Assembly: GCA_019722365.1 (NCBI GenBank)
Contig: JADFUC010000347.1
Location: forward strand, 1-64,000
Direction of reading: 5' to 3'
DNA length: 64,000 bases
Source of the DNA: Lithospermum erythrorhizon
Lineage: Eukaryota > Streptophyta > Magnoliopsida > Boraginales > Boraginaceae
Shown here: in pieces, positions 1 through 10,832 of the stretch
Numbering within the stretch: the stretch's first letter is position 1
Layout: each line of letters starts with the position of its first letter
Program-made: the position numbers and the translations under genes
The notes under the pieces: model-generated
Databases searched by the model: none
The model's input: the letters and a program-made list of their open reading frames with translations, nothing else
What the model was told of the DNA's origin: nothing

Positions 1-199
1 CTCAAATTGCTTCGTTCAGTTACGTATTACTTATTGTTTGGGCAATCATGTATATAAATATTTATATAACAAAGGTAAATATATTCAAATGAATTTAAAG
101 CTAAAAATTCCTTGTGTCTTGATAATTTATAAATATTTATAAATAAAAGCGCTCCCAGCTAAAACTAACACCACTCTCATATATTTTCTCCAATCCGGC

Positions 200-800
200 G
201 TTATGCATGTGCTTATCATTTTGATTTAAGTTAAAGGGTTTACTTGAGGGTTTGCTAAATTATCGTTTTATTAATGCACTTTACATACGCATACGTCTCC
301 TCTTTCGACTTTGTCCGAATGAGATGGTATTTCCCGATGCATTAATATGGATGGGTGATGTGCTCTCTTGGTTTCTTAAGCTTGAGCAATTACTTACTTG
401 TTGTGGCATAGCGGTATGCTAGATTTTTCAATGCTAGGTACCACTCCAGTTGATCCACGAACTTCTTGATCCGGCAAACTTCGCTACTGACTTCAATCTT
501 TGCAATGTACTAAACTTTGTTGTCAGTCGGCCATAGTGCCTTTGCGCTATTACGCGAGCCATTTGCTCGCGTTCGGGCCGAAATACATAACAGTAGGACT
601 TGAATCATCTTTGTCGGTTTGGCGGCATCGGTGTAGCCTTTAAGTAACAACTCATCACCCCTCATTTGAGACAAACATTCTTAGTTCTCGAAGTACTTAA
701 GGATGGCTTTACGGCTTGTTGATTGTGCGTCGCTGGACATGGTGGTAATGGCTTGTTACGCTCGAGTAAAAACGTGCAGTCGTGTAGATAACATGGCGTA
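200..800 (-). pseudogene. Copia RNase H and Pol C-terminus, broken
   Basis: Translating the minus strand across frames gives pieces typical of the copia RNase H region: an ILKYF-like stretch followed by RTKNVCLK, then LLLKGYTDA, then IKKFVDQL plus VVPSIEKS-like text, and an ending that resembles the usual C-terminal 'DNLADPLTK'. Several stops and frame changes separate them. It acts, in intact relatives, to remove the RNA strand during reverse transcription. Non-functional here. Confidence 0.7.
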
Positions 801-949
801 TAATGCAGTTCTATAGCCGAGGCATATATGGAACCTCACTCCATGCGCGTTGTCTCGGTTTACGTAATGGGCCTATCAGGCAGTAAAGAGATATTCCATG
901 TCTCGTGGAAAATTACCCTTCTTGGAGCCTTCAATATGGAATCTATCGC

Positions 950-1700
950 GAGAAATTTATCAATATCGTGTTACGCCTCGGTCAGTAAGCTTCTTAGATC
1001 GAAATTCCTATCTATTTTGATTCCATGAATGTATTGGGCTTCTCTAAGTCTGCATTGAGAAAACATTGCTATAGCCATTACTTTGGCCCGCTGGCGTTGC
1101 TATGTCATTTTAGATAATCGATTATATACGTCTACATACAAGACCACAAATGTAATATAGCTCTATTTAACCTTCTTTGTATACAAAAGAATCTTCTTCG
1201 TTTACGGCAAATTCAAAAATTTTGGTGCTTCATTGAAGCTTGAAGATTCCAACACCACGGATGTTGCTTGAGTCCATAAATTTGATGCGTATAGCTTAAG
1301 TACCTTCTTAGGTCCTTTCGGACATGTAAGCCGGAAGGTTGTAATAAATGTATCGTCCTATTCTAGATTCCCATTCATTAACTACATTTTTACATCCATA
1401 CGCCATATTTTTTTTAATCGTAATATGCTTGATGGCTAAGAGAATCTGAATGAATTTAAAACATGACAAGCTGTGAGAAAGGTTTCGCCATGTCAATTTC
1501 TTGGGTCTTGCTTGCTTGAAGCCGTTGGCTACTAATCAGCCTTATAAACATGGGCGTTTCATACTTATCCGATTCACGTTTAAACACCCATTTACGCTAT
1601 GGATCTTGTACCCTGGGTAAGTCGATCGATATCCATGCCTCGTTATGGTACATTGAGTCGATCTCGGGTTGCATGGCTAAAAAGCCGTTCATTAGCGTCC
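950..1700 (-). pseudogene. Copia reverse transcriptase, broken
   Basis: Minus-strand translation shows the usual start of copia RT (MYHNEAW, then WVFKRESDK) at about 1690-1580. Further on come a PKKVLK-like junction, IYGLKQA at about 1300, VVLESSSFNEA, LLYTKKV and FVVLYVDV at about 1140-1120. The last matches the YVDD catalytic box but with the second aspartate lost (YVDV). Stops and frameshifts occur throughout. Family identification is secure; activity is excluded. Confidence 0.8.
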
Positions 1701-2219
1701 GCTTTCCATTCTTTCTTCGTATGAAAGAGGCTAGTCCCCACTTTCAACTAAGAAAGCTTTCCCATTACCATCTGCTCCGAGTTCTTGGCAGAGCTCTATC
1801 GGAATCTTCTCAAGTTTGTTGATTCTTAGGAGTTCATCCACAGTTTCCCATGGGTCTAGTGGAACCTCTTCTATATAGAGGATCCGCCTCACGAGGGAGA
1901 TTCGAGTGCGTTAACAGCCTCTCTGTTCTTGAACTGGTTCAAGATCTGTTTTTCTGATTCTTTTGTCCATTAATTTCCTTTTCAAGGAAGACACCGATCT
2001 GAACAGCTTAAAAGATTTTGTTCTCATTTTTACGATAGAAGTAATACCCCGAGGAATTTCTTTAGGGTATCGATGAAGAATCATTTAGGATTTGGGTCTA
2101 GGTTGTCTTTGTTAACTTCTTAACATAGACTTAAACAAAATTCTCATATATATTGTCTTGGGAGGTCTCTTTAAACCATAACTCATGTAGAGTTAAGGGA
2201 GCTGATTTGTTGAAACTTT

Positions 2220-2640
2220 ATTTAATGTGCATTGCGGGTTCTGTTGCATGTCCCAATAATTTGGTAGTATTGAAATTTCGTAAATCGATCGAACCATAAT
2301 CTAGCGGGAGCAAGTTGCGTGATTATGCAGCCGAGCAAGTTGCGTGTTATACCTACATCGGATCCCGGAGGGCCTTGATTGGGCTGTTGGAGTTGGTTCT
2401 TAACTCTCTTATGAAACTCTTTGAACAACCCGAGGCTTCATGTTTATGTTTCCAGCAGACCTGTAGTCATATCTTGCTATAGTCATCGGTGAAGGTTAGA
2501 AAGTATGAGAAACCGCCACTTACAAGCGTCTTCATTGGTCAGCGTCGTGGTCTGTTTGATTTCAACAATCTGCGCCGCTTTCGCTGGATTTCGGTGAAGA
2601 GGCGGCTTGTCATCGTGCCCGTCAAGCATGACTTCGCTGT
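2220..2640 (-). pseudogene. Copia integrase core, broken
   Basis: The minus strand encodes GGFSYFLTFTDDYS followed, after a frame change, by KHKHEASGLFKEF and VKNQL. This is the standard copia integrase core segment containing the first catalytic aspartate (TDDYS). The next expected block, SDRGGEYLS, is only partly visible as GSDVG at about 2350. In intact elements this enzyme inserts the cDNA into the chromosome. Confidence 0.75.
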
Positions 2641-3199
2641 GTCGAATGATTCAAATTCATCCAACTACAGAATACCATCCGCTTTAAGTCTTTTCATGCG
2701 TTTGTCACTAATGTGACGAGCTTGAGGTAAGCAGTCACGTTGATTCAATTGATTCGGTTTCCTCCTTTTTAGTATTCACGTTATAGGATATTTTCATGTC
2801 ACAACACGTGAGAGTCCATTGCTCAATACTTGATTACCATAAATCATTCCATTTTAGAAATAAAGCAACATTCGCATTTATTGAAATTGAAAAGCCATCA
2901 GTTAAGCGAGAAATGAAAATAATATTTTTGCTCAAAGCAATACAAACGTAACGTTGTTGAAAACAAGATTTAAGCCGTAAGAGTATCTTTAATTTAGTAG
3001 GCAGGTGTAAGCGGCGTCAGCACGATCCATTACCCGACCCTGAGTCCGACTTCACCTTTCTCCAGCCGTCTCTTGTGCATTAGGTGTTGCACATTCGATG
3101 AATATGGTACCCGACCCAGTCTCCTAATACCGTATCGAGTAGAAGTTTCTAGAGTAATAACGTAAATACATGTAGTTAGAATGGTACCAGTTCCATTCT

Positions 3200-4080
3200 T
3201 CTTTTTGCCAAATGCTTCTTACGATTCGTTTCAATGCCCACATAACCAGCAATGATGACACTTATCATTCTTCTTGACATCCTTCTTGAATTGCCTTTGA
3301 GTTAATAAGTGGTTGGCTTATAAGCCTTCAGCGGTCGCTTCACTTTCTTCTTATTATGTACCATCGAGAATAGAGTTAAGCGACTTTGCCTGCCAAGGTC
3401 TGCTCAACATTAGTGATCATACCATTAAACTTGATGTGACTTATGGGCCCGTTAAATGTTAAAGTTCATCTAAAGTTGTTGAGCAGTCAGAACAACGACT
3501 TGAGGATGATGTCTACTATCGGCTCCTGCGAGACGAGGGCAAACCAAGCGTCTAGCCTTTGACTAGTCTATCGTCTTTATGACATGAGGACTCGCGGGCT
3601 ATCCGTACCCGACTTACAATCAAAGAGGGCACAAGCAGTGTCGTACCTCTCATTGCGTCTTTGCTTTCTAGAATAGCCTTTCGAGGTTTCAAATCACGTC
3701 TTATGTGACGGCATTTTCAAATTGAATCTCGAGATTAAACATGTGTGCGACGTAGACATTGGGCGTCGAGTAGCGTCATCACTTATGTTGTTGATAAGAA
3801 AGACAAGCTTCCACCGTACCTTCTTCAGGATTACGGAAAACACAAAGTATGCGAACTCATACGATGCGAATCTCGATCATAGGGTAGGTGATCGCCCATA
3901 ATTATATTCAACATAATCGCTATGCGTCGCTAAAAGTTCAACATGACTATTGGTGACCTCTTTTATCCACGTCCGATGTCTTGACATCATACTTTAAACC
4001 AAAAACTACTAATGACAATTGAGAATGGATGAGTGACCTAAGTCTTGACTTGGGAATCGTTCAGAACTCTCTATCAAGGA
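3200..4080 (-). pseudogene. Copia gag (UBN2-type) with CCHC knuckle, broken
   Basis: On the minus strand the typical end of a UBN2/Retrotran_gag domain is visible in pieces (LDAWFAL, IVDIILKSL, then a broken NFN/MN segment) at about 3560-3440. A lysine-rich linker and NDKCHHC...CGH at about 3280-3240 follow, and this is the CCHC zinc knuckle. The N-terminal third of gag is not found, consistent with truncation at the junction with Gypsy I near 4085. Confidence 0.65.
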
Positions 4081-4084
4081 GGCG

Positions 4085-6032
4085 TCGGAGATATATATAT
4101 ATAGATATCTGACGGGATACTAGCCCGGCCATGTTGCTACTTACAAAGACAATTCTCATACATCGCATGGCACCCAACATAGAATATATTGTCTCAATAA
4201 TGAATCTGACTCCTTGAATTAAAAATCACACCAAACCACGAAATTACGATCCTGAGACCAGCAAAACTATACTACAGTAAACGTCACTGCATTGACTAGA
4301 TACCGTCCGGATTCTAATCACTGATGCACATCCGACCCGTCCAATCTCGGCAGCTCTTATCTTTAGTATAAAAGTGATAACTTGACTTTACTCTTATGCA
4401 GTATAAAGGCGATAACCAGCAGCTCTTATACCGAGAGAGTATAAAGCTCATAAGCAACGCTCTTATACCGGCGTATAAGCGATAAACAACGCTCTTACCG
4501 GCGTATAAAGGCGATACACAGCAACTCTTATACAAAGCGTATAAAGGCGTCTATGGCAACTTCTTGCCCGGCGTATAAGGCGATAAACAACGCTCTTATA
4601 CCAACGTATAAAGGCGATGAAGCAACGTAAGAGCCACAACCCGTAACCATCCCGATTCTGGGGTCGTATCCTAATACTCCGGTCACCTGAGTCATACGCC
4701 AACTGTTTCATCGCCTCTCGATAACGTCTACTACACTTCCCAAAGCGATATCAAGCCGCGAGCTAAAACATCTCACAATCGTAAGTCAAACACAATGCAT
4801 GACAGGCCGCGAGAAATACATAAAAAGTGCCGATAAGGCCATAGGAATACAACTGATGCCGACAAGGCCTTGGTCGAAATATAAGTTGGGAGTTCAATTT
4901 GTGCCCCACCTCGAAGCAATCTTCAACGCCACGAATATAATCACATAATCATATCATGGCTCGCTAAATGAATCACACATAATCATACAAAAATTACATG
5001 TATATCATTCTGCATAATCGTACATGATAACATGTTCACCTGATTCAGAGCCTATGACACCGAAAGTATACTCGAGTAATACCAAGAATTTCGTTCTAGA
5101 ATAAGCATTACATTTCTAATCAAAACATTTCTAAATAATTACAACATGGCCAATTAAACTATCGAATTATAATCTCATCGAGACGCAGCCAAATCGATCC
5201 TCTAAATTCCATCTTATTACTTTATCATTACAAATCAACTTATAAGTCATTAGTTAATCAACGGGTCCACACAATTAACAGCCTATACTCGAAATATGAA
5301 TTACTGACTCGACTTGGAGATGCCTTTTGACCTAACTCCGCTTTAATCAATTTTTAAATAACCAATTAACATCAAAACAACTACAATAAGGTCCCGATTA
5401 AACTCCCTACACATTTTAAACTCTTATAAAAATATACTTTGAAAATCAACGAAACCTAGAAAAGTCAGCTTCGACCAAAAGCGTCCTCGAAGCGACCTGC
5501 AAATCGAATTAAGCCAGCCTTATACATCATAGCATCCATAACAAACTAAGATCCATCATAAGAATTGAATTATAAAAATTAACCCTCAAAAATCCTTGGC
5601 AGCTATGTACCTGAAATGAGGAAAAGGCGTTGGGAAACCTTAATAATCAACTTCGAGATGTTTATATCGATAAAGTGAAGAATTGGAAGACAAAATTTGC
5701 TCCCAGGGATCTCGGCCAGCTTGCCAAGAAGAGGATAGAACTTTGATATTTTTAGTGAATAGTGATGATAAGGATGAGAATGGAAGACTTAACCACTAAG
5801 TCTTAGGAAAATGTAGCGAGGAGTTAGGTGCCGAAATCCTGTAGTCGAGTTATCCAACGACTTAAAAGTCTAACTTAACTCGAATTATCGGCTACTACTC
5901 TTAAATTATAAATGTAATTCGGCTCAAATAATCACAAAATAATAATGCTCCAATTATTTATACTATAACCGGGTCCGCGCCGGCCGAAAATTTAGAATTT
6001 TTTTTTTTTCAGCGTTGCGGGTTATTCTGATA
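4085..6032 (-). repeat. Left (3') LTR of Gypsy I, truncated
   Basis: Matches the right LTR (8760-10832) block by block: a (TA)n/GATAT stretch, the CTTATACCGGCG tandem array, a long AT-rich tract, and the end where GGGTTATT corresponds to the TGTAATAACC-type LTR terminus read on the minus strand. About 540 bp present at the start of the right copy (8224-8760) has no clear counterpart here. The copy was therefore truncated near 4085, where Copia I sequence takes over. Confidence 0.75.
4350..4625. repeat. Hairpin-forming minisatellite inside Gypsy I left LTR
   Basis: About eight to nine degenerate copies of a 28-32 bp unit built around CTTATACCGGCGTATAAG followed by GCGATAAACAAC. The arms CTTATAC and GTATAAG are self-complementary around a 4-base loop, so every unit can fold into a stem-loop. 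The same array occurs in the right LTR at 9060-9310. Confidence 0.85.
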
Positions 6033-6239
6033 CCCGCTAATAAAATTTCGACCCGAAATTTGTAACTTCGACTACAAGGTAACCACATAATGGACATACG
6101 AATGAAAAAGAAAAAAAACACCTGTTACACCAGCGCGAAATTCTGATGGCGACTCACCGAGAACCACCAGCGATTCTGACCGCGTCGTCCTCGAAACCCG
6201 TTATCCAGCGTTGCTAACAAAATCTTGATTAGCACCAAC

Positions 6240-8077
6240 TACGCGCTAGAGCGTTCTATCATGCCAATCTCTACTTCTCACCGTTACGGTAAACCGCGGT
6301 AGCTCCCGGGGAAAAAACACCAATACGTTCTCAAATAATTAGGACATCCACAATCTACTCTCACTCTACTCTCCAAATCGACCCGCGTACTCAAAATCCA
6401 ACGTAACACGCCATCATCAATTCGCCAGCTCGAAGTGTTGAAGTAATATCCGACGGTAGAACGCTTCCCTATCGAAGGTTCTAGTTTCTGCTTGACACAA
6501 TGGCATCCTTATGGTGACAATCGATCACAGTGTGATGTTTTCCCCGACGATCCGTACCGTCGCCAAGATCAAAACCTATCGGCTCGTATGGAAGTAGGTC
6601 TCGCCAGCAATGAATTGGATTCGCATTCAAGGGCCATCCACATGTAAATGTCACAACCTCACTTGACCTCCCAGCTGAGCGTAATAAAAGTGGAACAAGA
6701 AGAGAGCTACTGCAATACGGATAGAATGTCGACAAAACTCGAAATTAATTGAGTGTGTAGCACCGGTATAAAACTACTTCCACCCAGGATAATCACATGA
6801 AAGTAAAGTACACATCGAACTGGAGGGTCGTCGCCTCTTTGAGGTCCCGCGACATTAATCGGCCTGATCATTGACCATTTGATTTTCTTCGCCCGCCAGG
6901 GAGCCTCGACTCCTCGGCCACGATCTCGGTTTCCAACAAGTCCACCTACGGATCCCCGATAACCGCCTCGGCGAGGCCCAGTGCAAAAGTTCCCGGTACC
7001 TCCGTCCACAGAAAAGCGAAGAGCGATCCGCCGGCCCAGAGTTCGCCAGGCGTGCTGGTGTAACATATCTCGCCCCTGCCAGCGATCCCAGGTCGTGTGC
7101 CCCAAGCGGCCGCACTCGGAAAGCGGCGGATATCTCTGAACAGAAAGCCCACTCACAGAAACTCAGCTGGATCTCAGGTACCCCCCGTGCGAAGGAGGCG
7201 TAGAATAGCTTGAAGCGGCCCCGGTATGGCTGATAACTCTGTCGAGGACTCTTTCTGTAGTGCATTCTCCTACGAACTCTAGAAGCTGGTAGGCTATCGG
7301 TCTTTTGAAAGTCTCAATCGACTCCTCTTACGATCCACTCGCCTACAGCTCCATTAGCACCATTTCCATCTTGAAATTTGCATTCACCACTTTGACATGG
7401 AAGGCGGTGAAAAGTAAATCGGTGATATGCAGTGACATTACTCCCAACGTCAAACCATCCACCCCGAACCTTGTGATATTCTTTGCCTCTACCGGATAGA
7501 CATCGAGTAATTGACATCTTCTTTGAAGCCCATTTCTCGTACTTTCTTCCAACCAGACCTCGTCCACAGGTGATGAAATCGGCTCCTGCTCAGAGATTTG
7601 CCATGTGGGTCTCGAGCCGGTAATTCTCCCGGAAGAGCTTCAACAAACCGCTCGAGGACATAGATCTCCCCTACCGCGATCGGGGGCAGCTGCAGTTCTC
7701 CCGCTGATCGCGGGCACCCTCGTGAGAGAGCCAGTAAATTCATGAACTTCTCATCTCGCCCACTTGATCCCATGCGTCTCAAAATGGACTTATTATCGGA
7801 TGAACTCAATGCTTGCTCTGGCGAGCCTCACGAAAACGGAGGATCCTGTGGCTTCGGTCAAACAACTTGCTGCAAATTCGACCTCACTGCTTTCGGCCGC
7901 TGACATTCGCACTCCCTACGGGCTCTCTCGACACCCGCTTTCGAGAAGAATGCACCTCGAACCTGGCTGGTCACGTTGTACTCGTCACTTGGTATACCCT
8001 ACCGGCTCGGCTTCCTACAGGCTTTATCCTAGCACCTACCGCTCTACACCCTACCCACACGAACTGTTGGGTGGCAT
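6240..8077 (-). pseudogene. Gypsy gag-protease remnant
   Basis: The gag start is taken at 8077, where the minus strand reads GAGGATGCCACCC (Met-Pro-Pro), the same start context as in Gypsy II and in the 49.6 kb element. The Retrotrans_gag core is visible at about 7567-7343 (YPVEAKNI, LTLGVMS, FTDLL, EMVLM). A damaged zinc-knuckle region with CGR lies near 7110. A glycine/arginine-rich linker leads to a degenerate protease start (SSFIP near 6770) and HHTVIDCHHKDAI near 6530, matching the 'GMDWL..HHAVIDC' block of gypsy proteases. An FPRELP-like pre-RT linker appears near 6300. RT does not follow. Many frameshifts. Confidence 0.75.
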
Positions 8078-8203
8078 CCTCAATGATCTGCCAACAAAAG
8101 AAAAAAGGCTTCAATTTTTATGAAAAAGACACCCACATTTCACTTGACGACTCAAGGAAAAGCAATCGGCCTTTGTGACCACGGATAACCCCAAGTAATG
8201 AAA

Positions 8204-8220
8204 CCTAAGCTCGATACCAA
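8204..8220 (-). other. Primer-binding site (initiator Met tRNA type)
   Basis: Just inside the right LTR the minus strand reads TGGTATCGAGCTTAGG, close to the usual TGGTATCAGAGC sequence that pairs with the 3' end of plant initiator-Met tRNA. It fixes the minus orientation of Gypsy I. Confidence 0.75.
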
Positions 8221-8223
8221 AAT

Positions 8224-10832
8224 TGTAACGACCGCCCAGTGTGCGCAGTGCGAATCGTATAATCGAACCTTTAGAATCACCCGAGCCGATGGGCGACTCG
8301 ATTTAAAACTACTCGTTTCCTTCAAAATACGATTACATATAATATTTACGAAATGTCGCGGTTTAAAATTCTGATCAGTGAATTTGATATCTAACCAACT
8401 TGACTCCATATATATCTGACGTATCCCGAATAAATAGTAATGCGGCAAAGGCAAAAAGAGGCAAAATCTTGTACTCGAGAATACAAAATAATGACTAGCA
8501 AGCCGAGCTAAAGTTTGAAAATAAGTACAACAATCAAAACATTTGACAACAGCATCAAAATCGGGCCTTGAGGATCCTCACCGCCCGATGCTCACCTAGC
8601 CCACCGAACGACTCTCCAGCGGCTTCGCAGCTCGGCTAGCCGTCATGGCAGCACGGAAAATGCCGCCCCAAAGCGAAAAGGGTGTAAAGCCGCGAGAAGC
8701 TTAGTGAAACTTAACTTGCTTGAGTGAGGAAAACTTAAATATACGCCCACGACACAAAAAAATTGACATAGGAGTCAAATACATATATATATATATAGAT
8801 ATACAACCGGGACTACCTAGAGACCATATTTATACCCAAAGACAATTCTCATCATTGGCATAACATAGAATATATAGGGTCTCGATAATGAATACAACTC
8901 GAATAAAAATCACACGAACACTTGAAATTACAGTCTGAGACCCAACAAAACTATCTACATGGTAAATCCAATCACTCATCAACTAGATATCATCAGTTCC
9001 CCAATCACGATGCGCATAAGGTCAACTTGGAGTCAATCTGGCGCTGCGCCAGTATGGTAACCAAGCAGCTCTTATGCCGGTAAAGCTAATAACAGCAACT
9101 CTTATGCAGTATAAAGGCGATAAAAGCCAACGCTCTTTATACCGGCGTATAAGGCGATAAACAACATTTCTTATATACCGGCGTAGAAAGGCGTCTGGCA
9201 ACTCTTTATACCGGCGTATAAAGAGTACGTCTGGCAGCATCTTATACCTGACGTATAAAGGCGATAAACAACAACTCTTATACGGCGTATAAAGGCGATA
9301 AACAACACTCTTAAGAAACTGACCTAACCCGTAACCATCCCGATTCTAGAATTAAATATCCTAATACTCAGTCACCGTAGAGTAAATACATAACTCCCAA
9401 CACGTCAGTATACCCGATAACCGTCTACTCTACTCCCCGAAGCGACATCCAAGCTGGCGGCTAAAACATCATGTCGTAAGTCAAACACAATGCGGCAATT
9501 GCAATGCATATGTGCCGATAAGATACGGGGAATACAACTTGATGCCGGCAAGGCCCGCGGAGATCGAGAAATATAAGTTGGGAGTTGACTATTCTTACCT
9601 CAGCTTGATCTTGACGCCACGGAATATGATGCAAAATCATATCATGGCTCACTTCTTACATAATCATACAAAAATTACATGTATATCATTCTCCGTAATC
9701 ATACCGCGATAACATGTTCACCTGATTTAAAGTAAGTACATAAGTAACTGGAAGTGAGATAAGTACTCGCCTCTACTAGCTATCACAAAAGTCCTCGGGA
9801 AGAGCGATCACAGACGTGCCCTTCCCATGATCCAGGCCTATGGCCATAAAGTATACTCGTGAACTAATACCAAGAATTTCGTTCTAGAATAAACATTACC
9901 AACCTACAATGAGCGATTTCTAAATGGTCTAACATGAGGTAAAGCCTTCGAATTATATTTCATCGGACACAACCGTCCCGATCCTCCGCTAAAATTCCAT
10001 CTTATTACTTTATATTACAAATCGACTTATAAGTCATTCTAGTTAATCAAGGTCCTAATTAACAACTTTATACTCCAAAATATAAATTCTATTTGTTTGG
10101 AATTAACACTTTTGACTTCTTCCACTTTAATCAATTTTAAATAGCAATTTAACATCAAAACAGCACTCTGATAAGATTCCCCAATTAAACTCCTACACAT
10201 TTAAAGTCTTATAAAATATCACCCGAAAAAGTCAACCGAAACGAAAAAGTCAACTGGGCAGAAACATCCTCAAACGACCTACAATCATAGATTCATCACT
10301 TATATACATCATAGCATCCATAACAAACTAAGATCCATCATAAATTGAATTATGTAAAAAGTCAACCTCGAAATCAACCAAACGCTATCTTACTTAAAAT
10401 CGTAGGGAAAGGCGTTTGGGAAACATAATAATCAACTCGAGGATGTTTATATGCGATAAAGTGAAGAATTGGAGAAGACAAAATTTCTTACTTTTTTTGC
10501 TCTAGGGATCTCGGCCAAAACTTGCCAAGAAGGGGATGAAGACTTTGATATTTTTAGTGAATAGTGATGATAAGGATGAAAATGGAGGCTTAACCACCAA
10601 GTCTTAGGAAAATCGCCGCAGGAGTTCGTGCCCGAAATCACGCGAATCGAGTTATCAAACGACTATACGATCTAACTTAACTCGAATTGTCCCCGACTAT
10701 TACTACTAAATTATAAATGTAATTAGAAACAATAATCACAAAATAATATTATCGAAATTATTTATACTATCACGGGTCTACGCCTTCCGAAAATTTTAAT
10801 TTTTGTTTTTCAACATTAGCGAGGTTATTACA
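8224..10832 (-). repeat. Right (5') LTR of Gypsy I
   Basis: Begins TGTAACGACC and ends GGTTATTACA on the plus strand, giving perfect TG...CA ends; length about 2609 bp. It contains the CTTATACCGGCG array at 9060-9310 and a long AT-rich stretch at 9640-10800. It shares the TGTAACGACC terminus with the Gypsy II LTRs, placing both in one broad gypsy group although the LTR bodies differ. Confidence 0.85.
9060..9310. repeat. Hairpin-forming minisatellite inside Gypsy I right LTR
   Basis: About seven degenerate units with the same CTTATACCGGCGTATAAAGGCGATAA theme as at 4350-4625 (core shown: CCGGCGTATAAAGG). The number and exact order of units differ between the two LTRs, as expected for independent slippage after insertion. 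Confidence 0.85.

Larger units (their letters stand above)
1..4085 (-). mobile_element. Decayed Ty1-copia element, internal region (Copia I)
   Basis: Minus-strand copia retrotransposon read from right to left: gag near 4080-3200, integrase near 2640-2220, reverse transcriptase near 1700-950, RNase H near 800-240. Each domain is recognisable only by switching frames, so no protein is made. The 3' LTR would lie left of position 1. No 5' LTR or gag start is visible at the right end, where Gypsy I LTR sequence begins at about 4085. The domain order gag-IN-RT-RH is the one diagnostic of copia. Residue patterns resemble Copia II at 21.5-29.9 kb, so the two are probably related lineages. Confidence 0.85.
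4085..10832 (-). mobile_element. Ty3-gypsy (chromovirus-like) element lacking RT-RH-IN (Gypsy I)
   Basis: Two direct copies of a long LTR (4085-6032, truncated; 8224-10832) flank only about 2.2 kb. Orientation is minus: the PBS adjoins the right LTR and a PPT-like stretch adjoins the left LTR. The interior carries gag, zinc-knuckle and protease remnants (8077 down to about 6480) and a pre-RT linker (to about 6240). It then runs directly into the 3' end, with no RT, RNase H or integrase. It is therefore a deletion derivative that would have needed enzymes from a relative. Confidence 0.8.

Noticed and set aside
7764..8178. Two overlapping plus-strand frames of about 120 codons
   Set aside because: They overlap the N-terminal gag region of Gypsy I, which reads on the minus strand. 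Composition is arbitrary.
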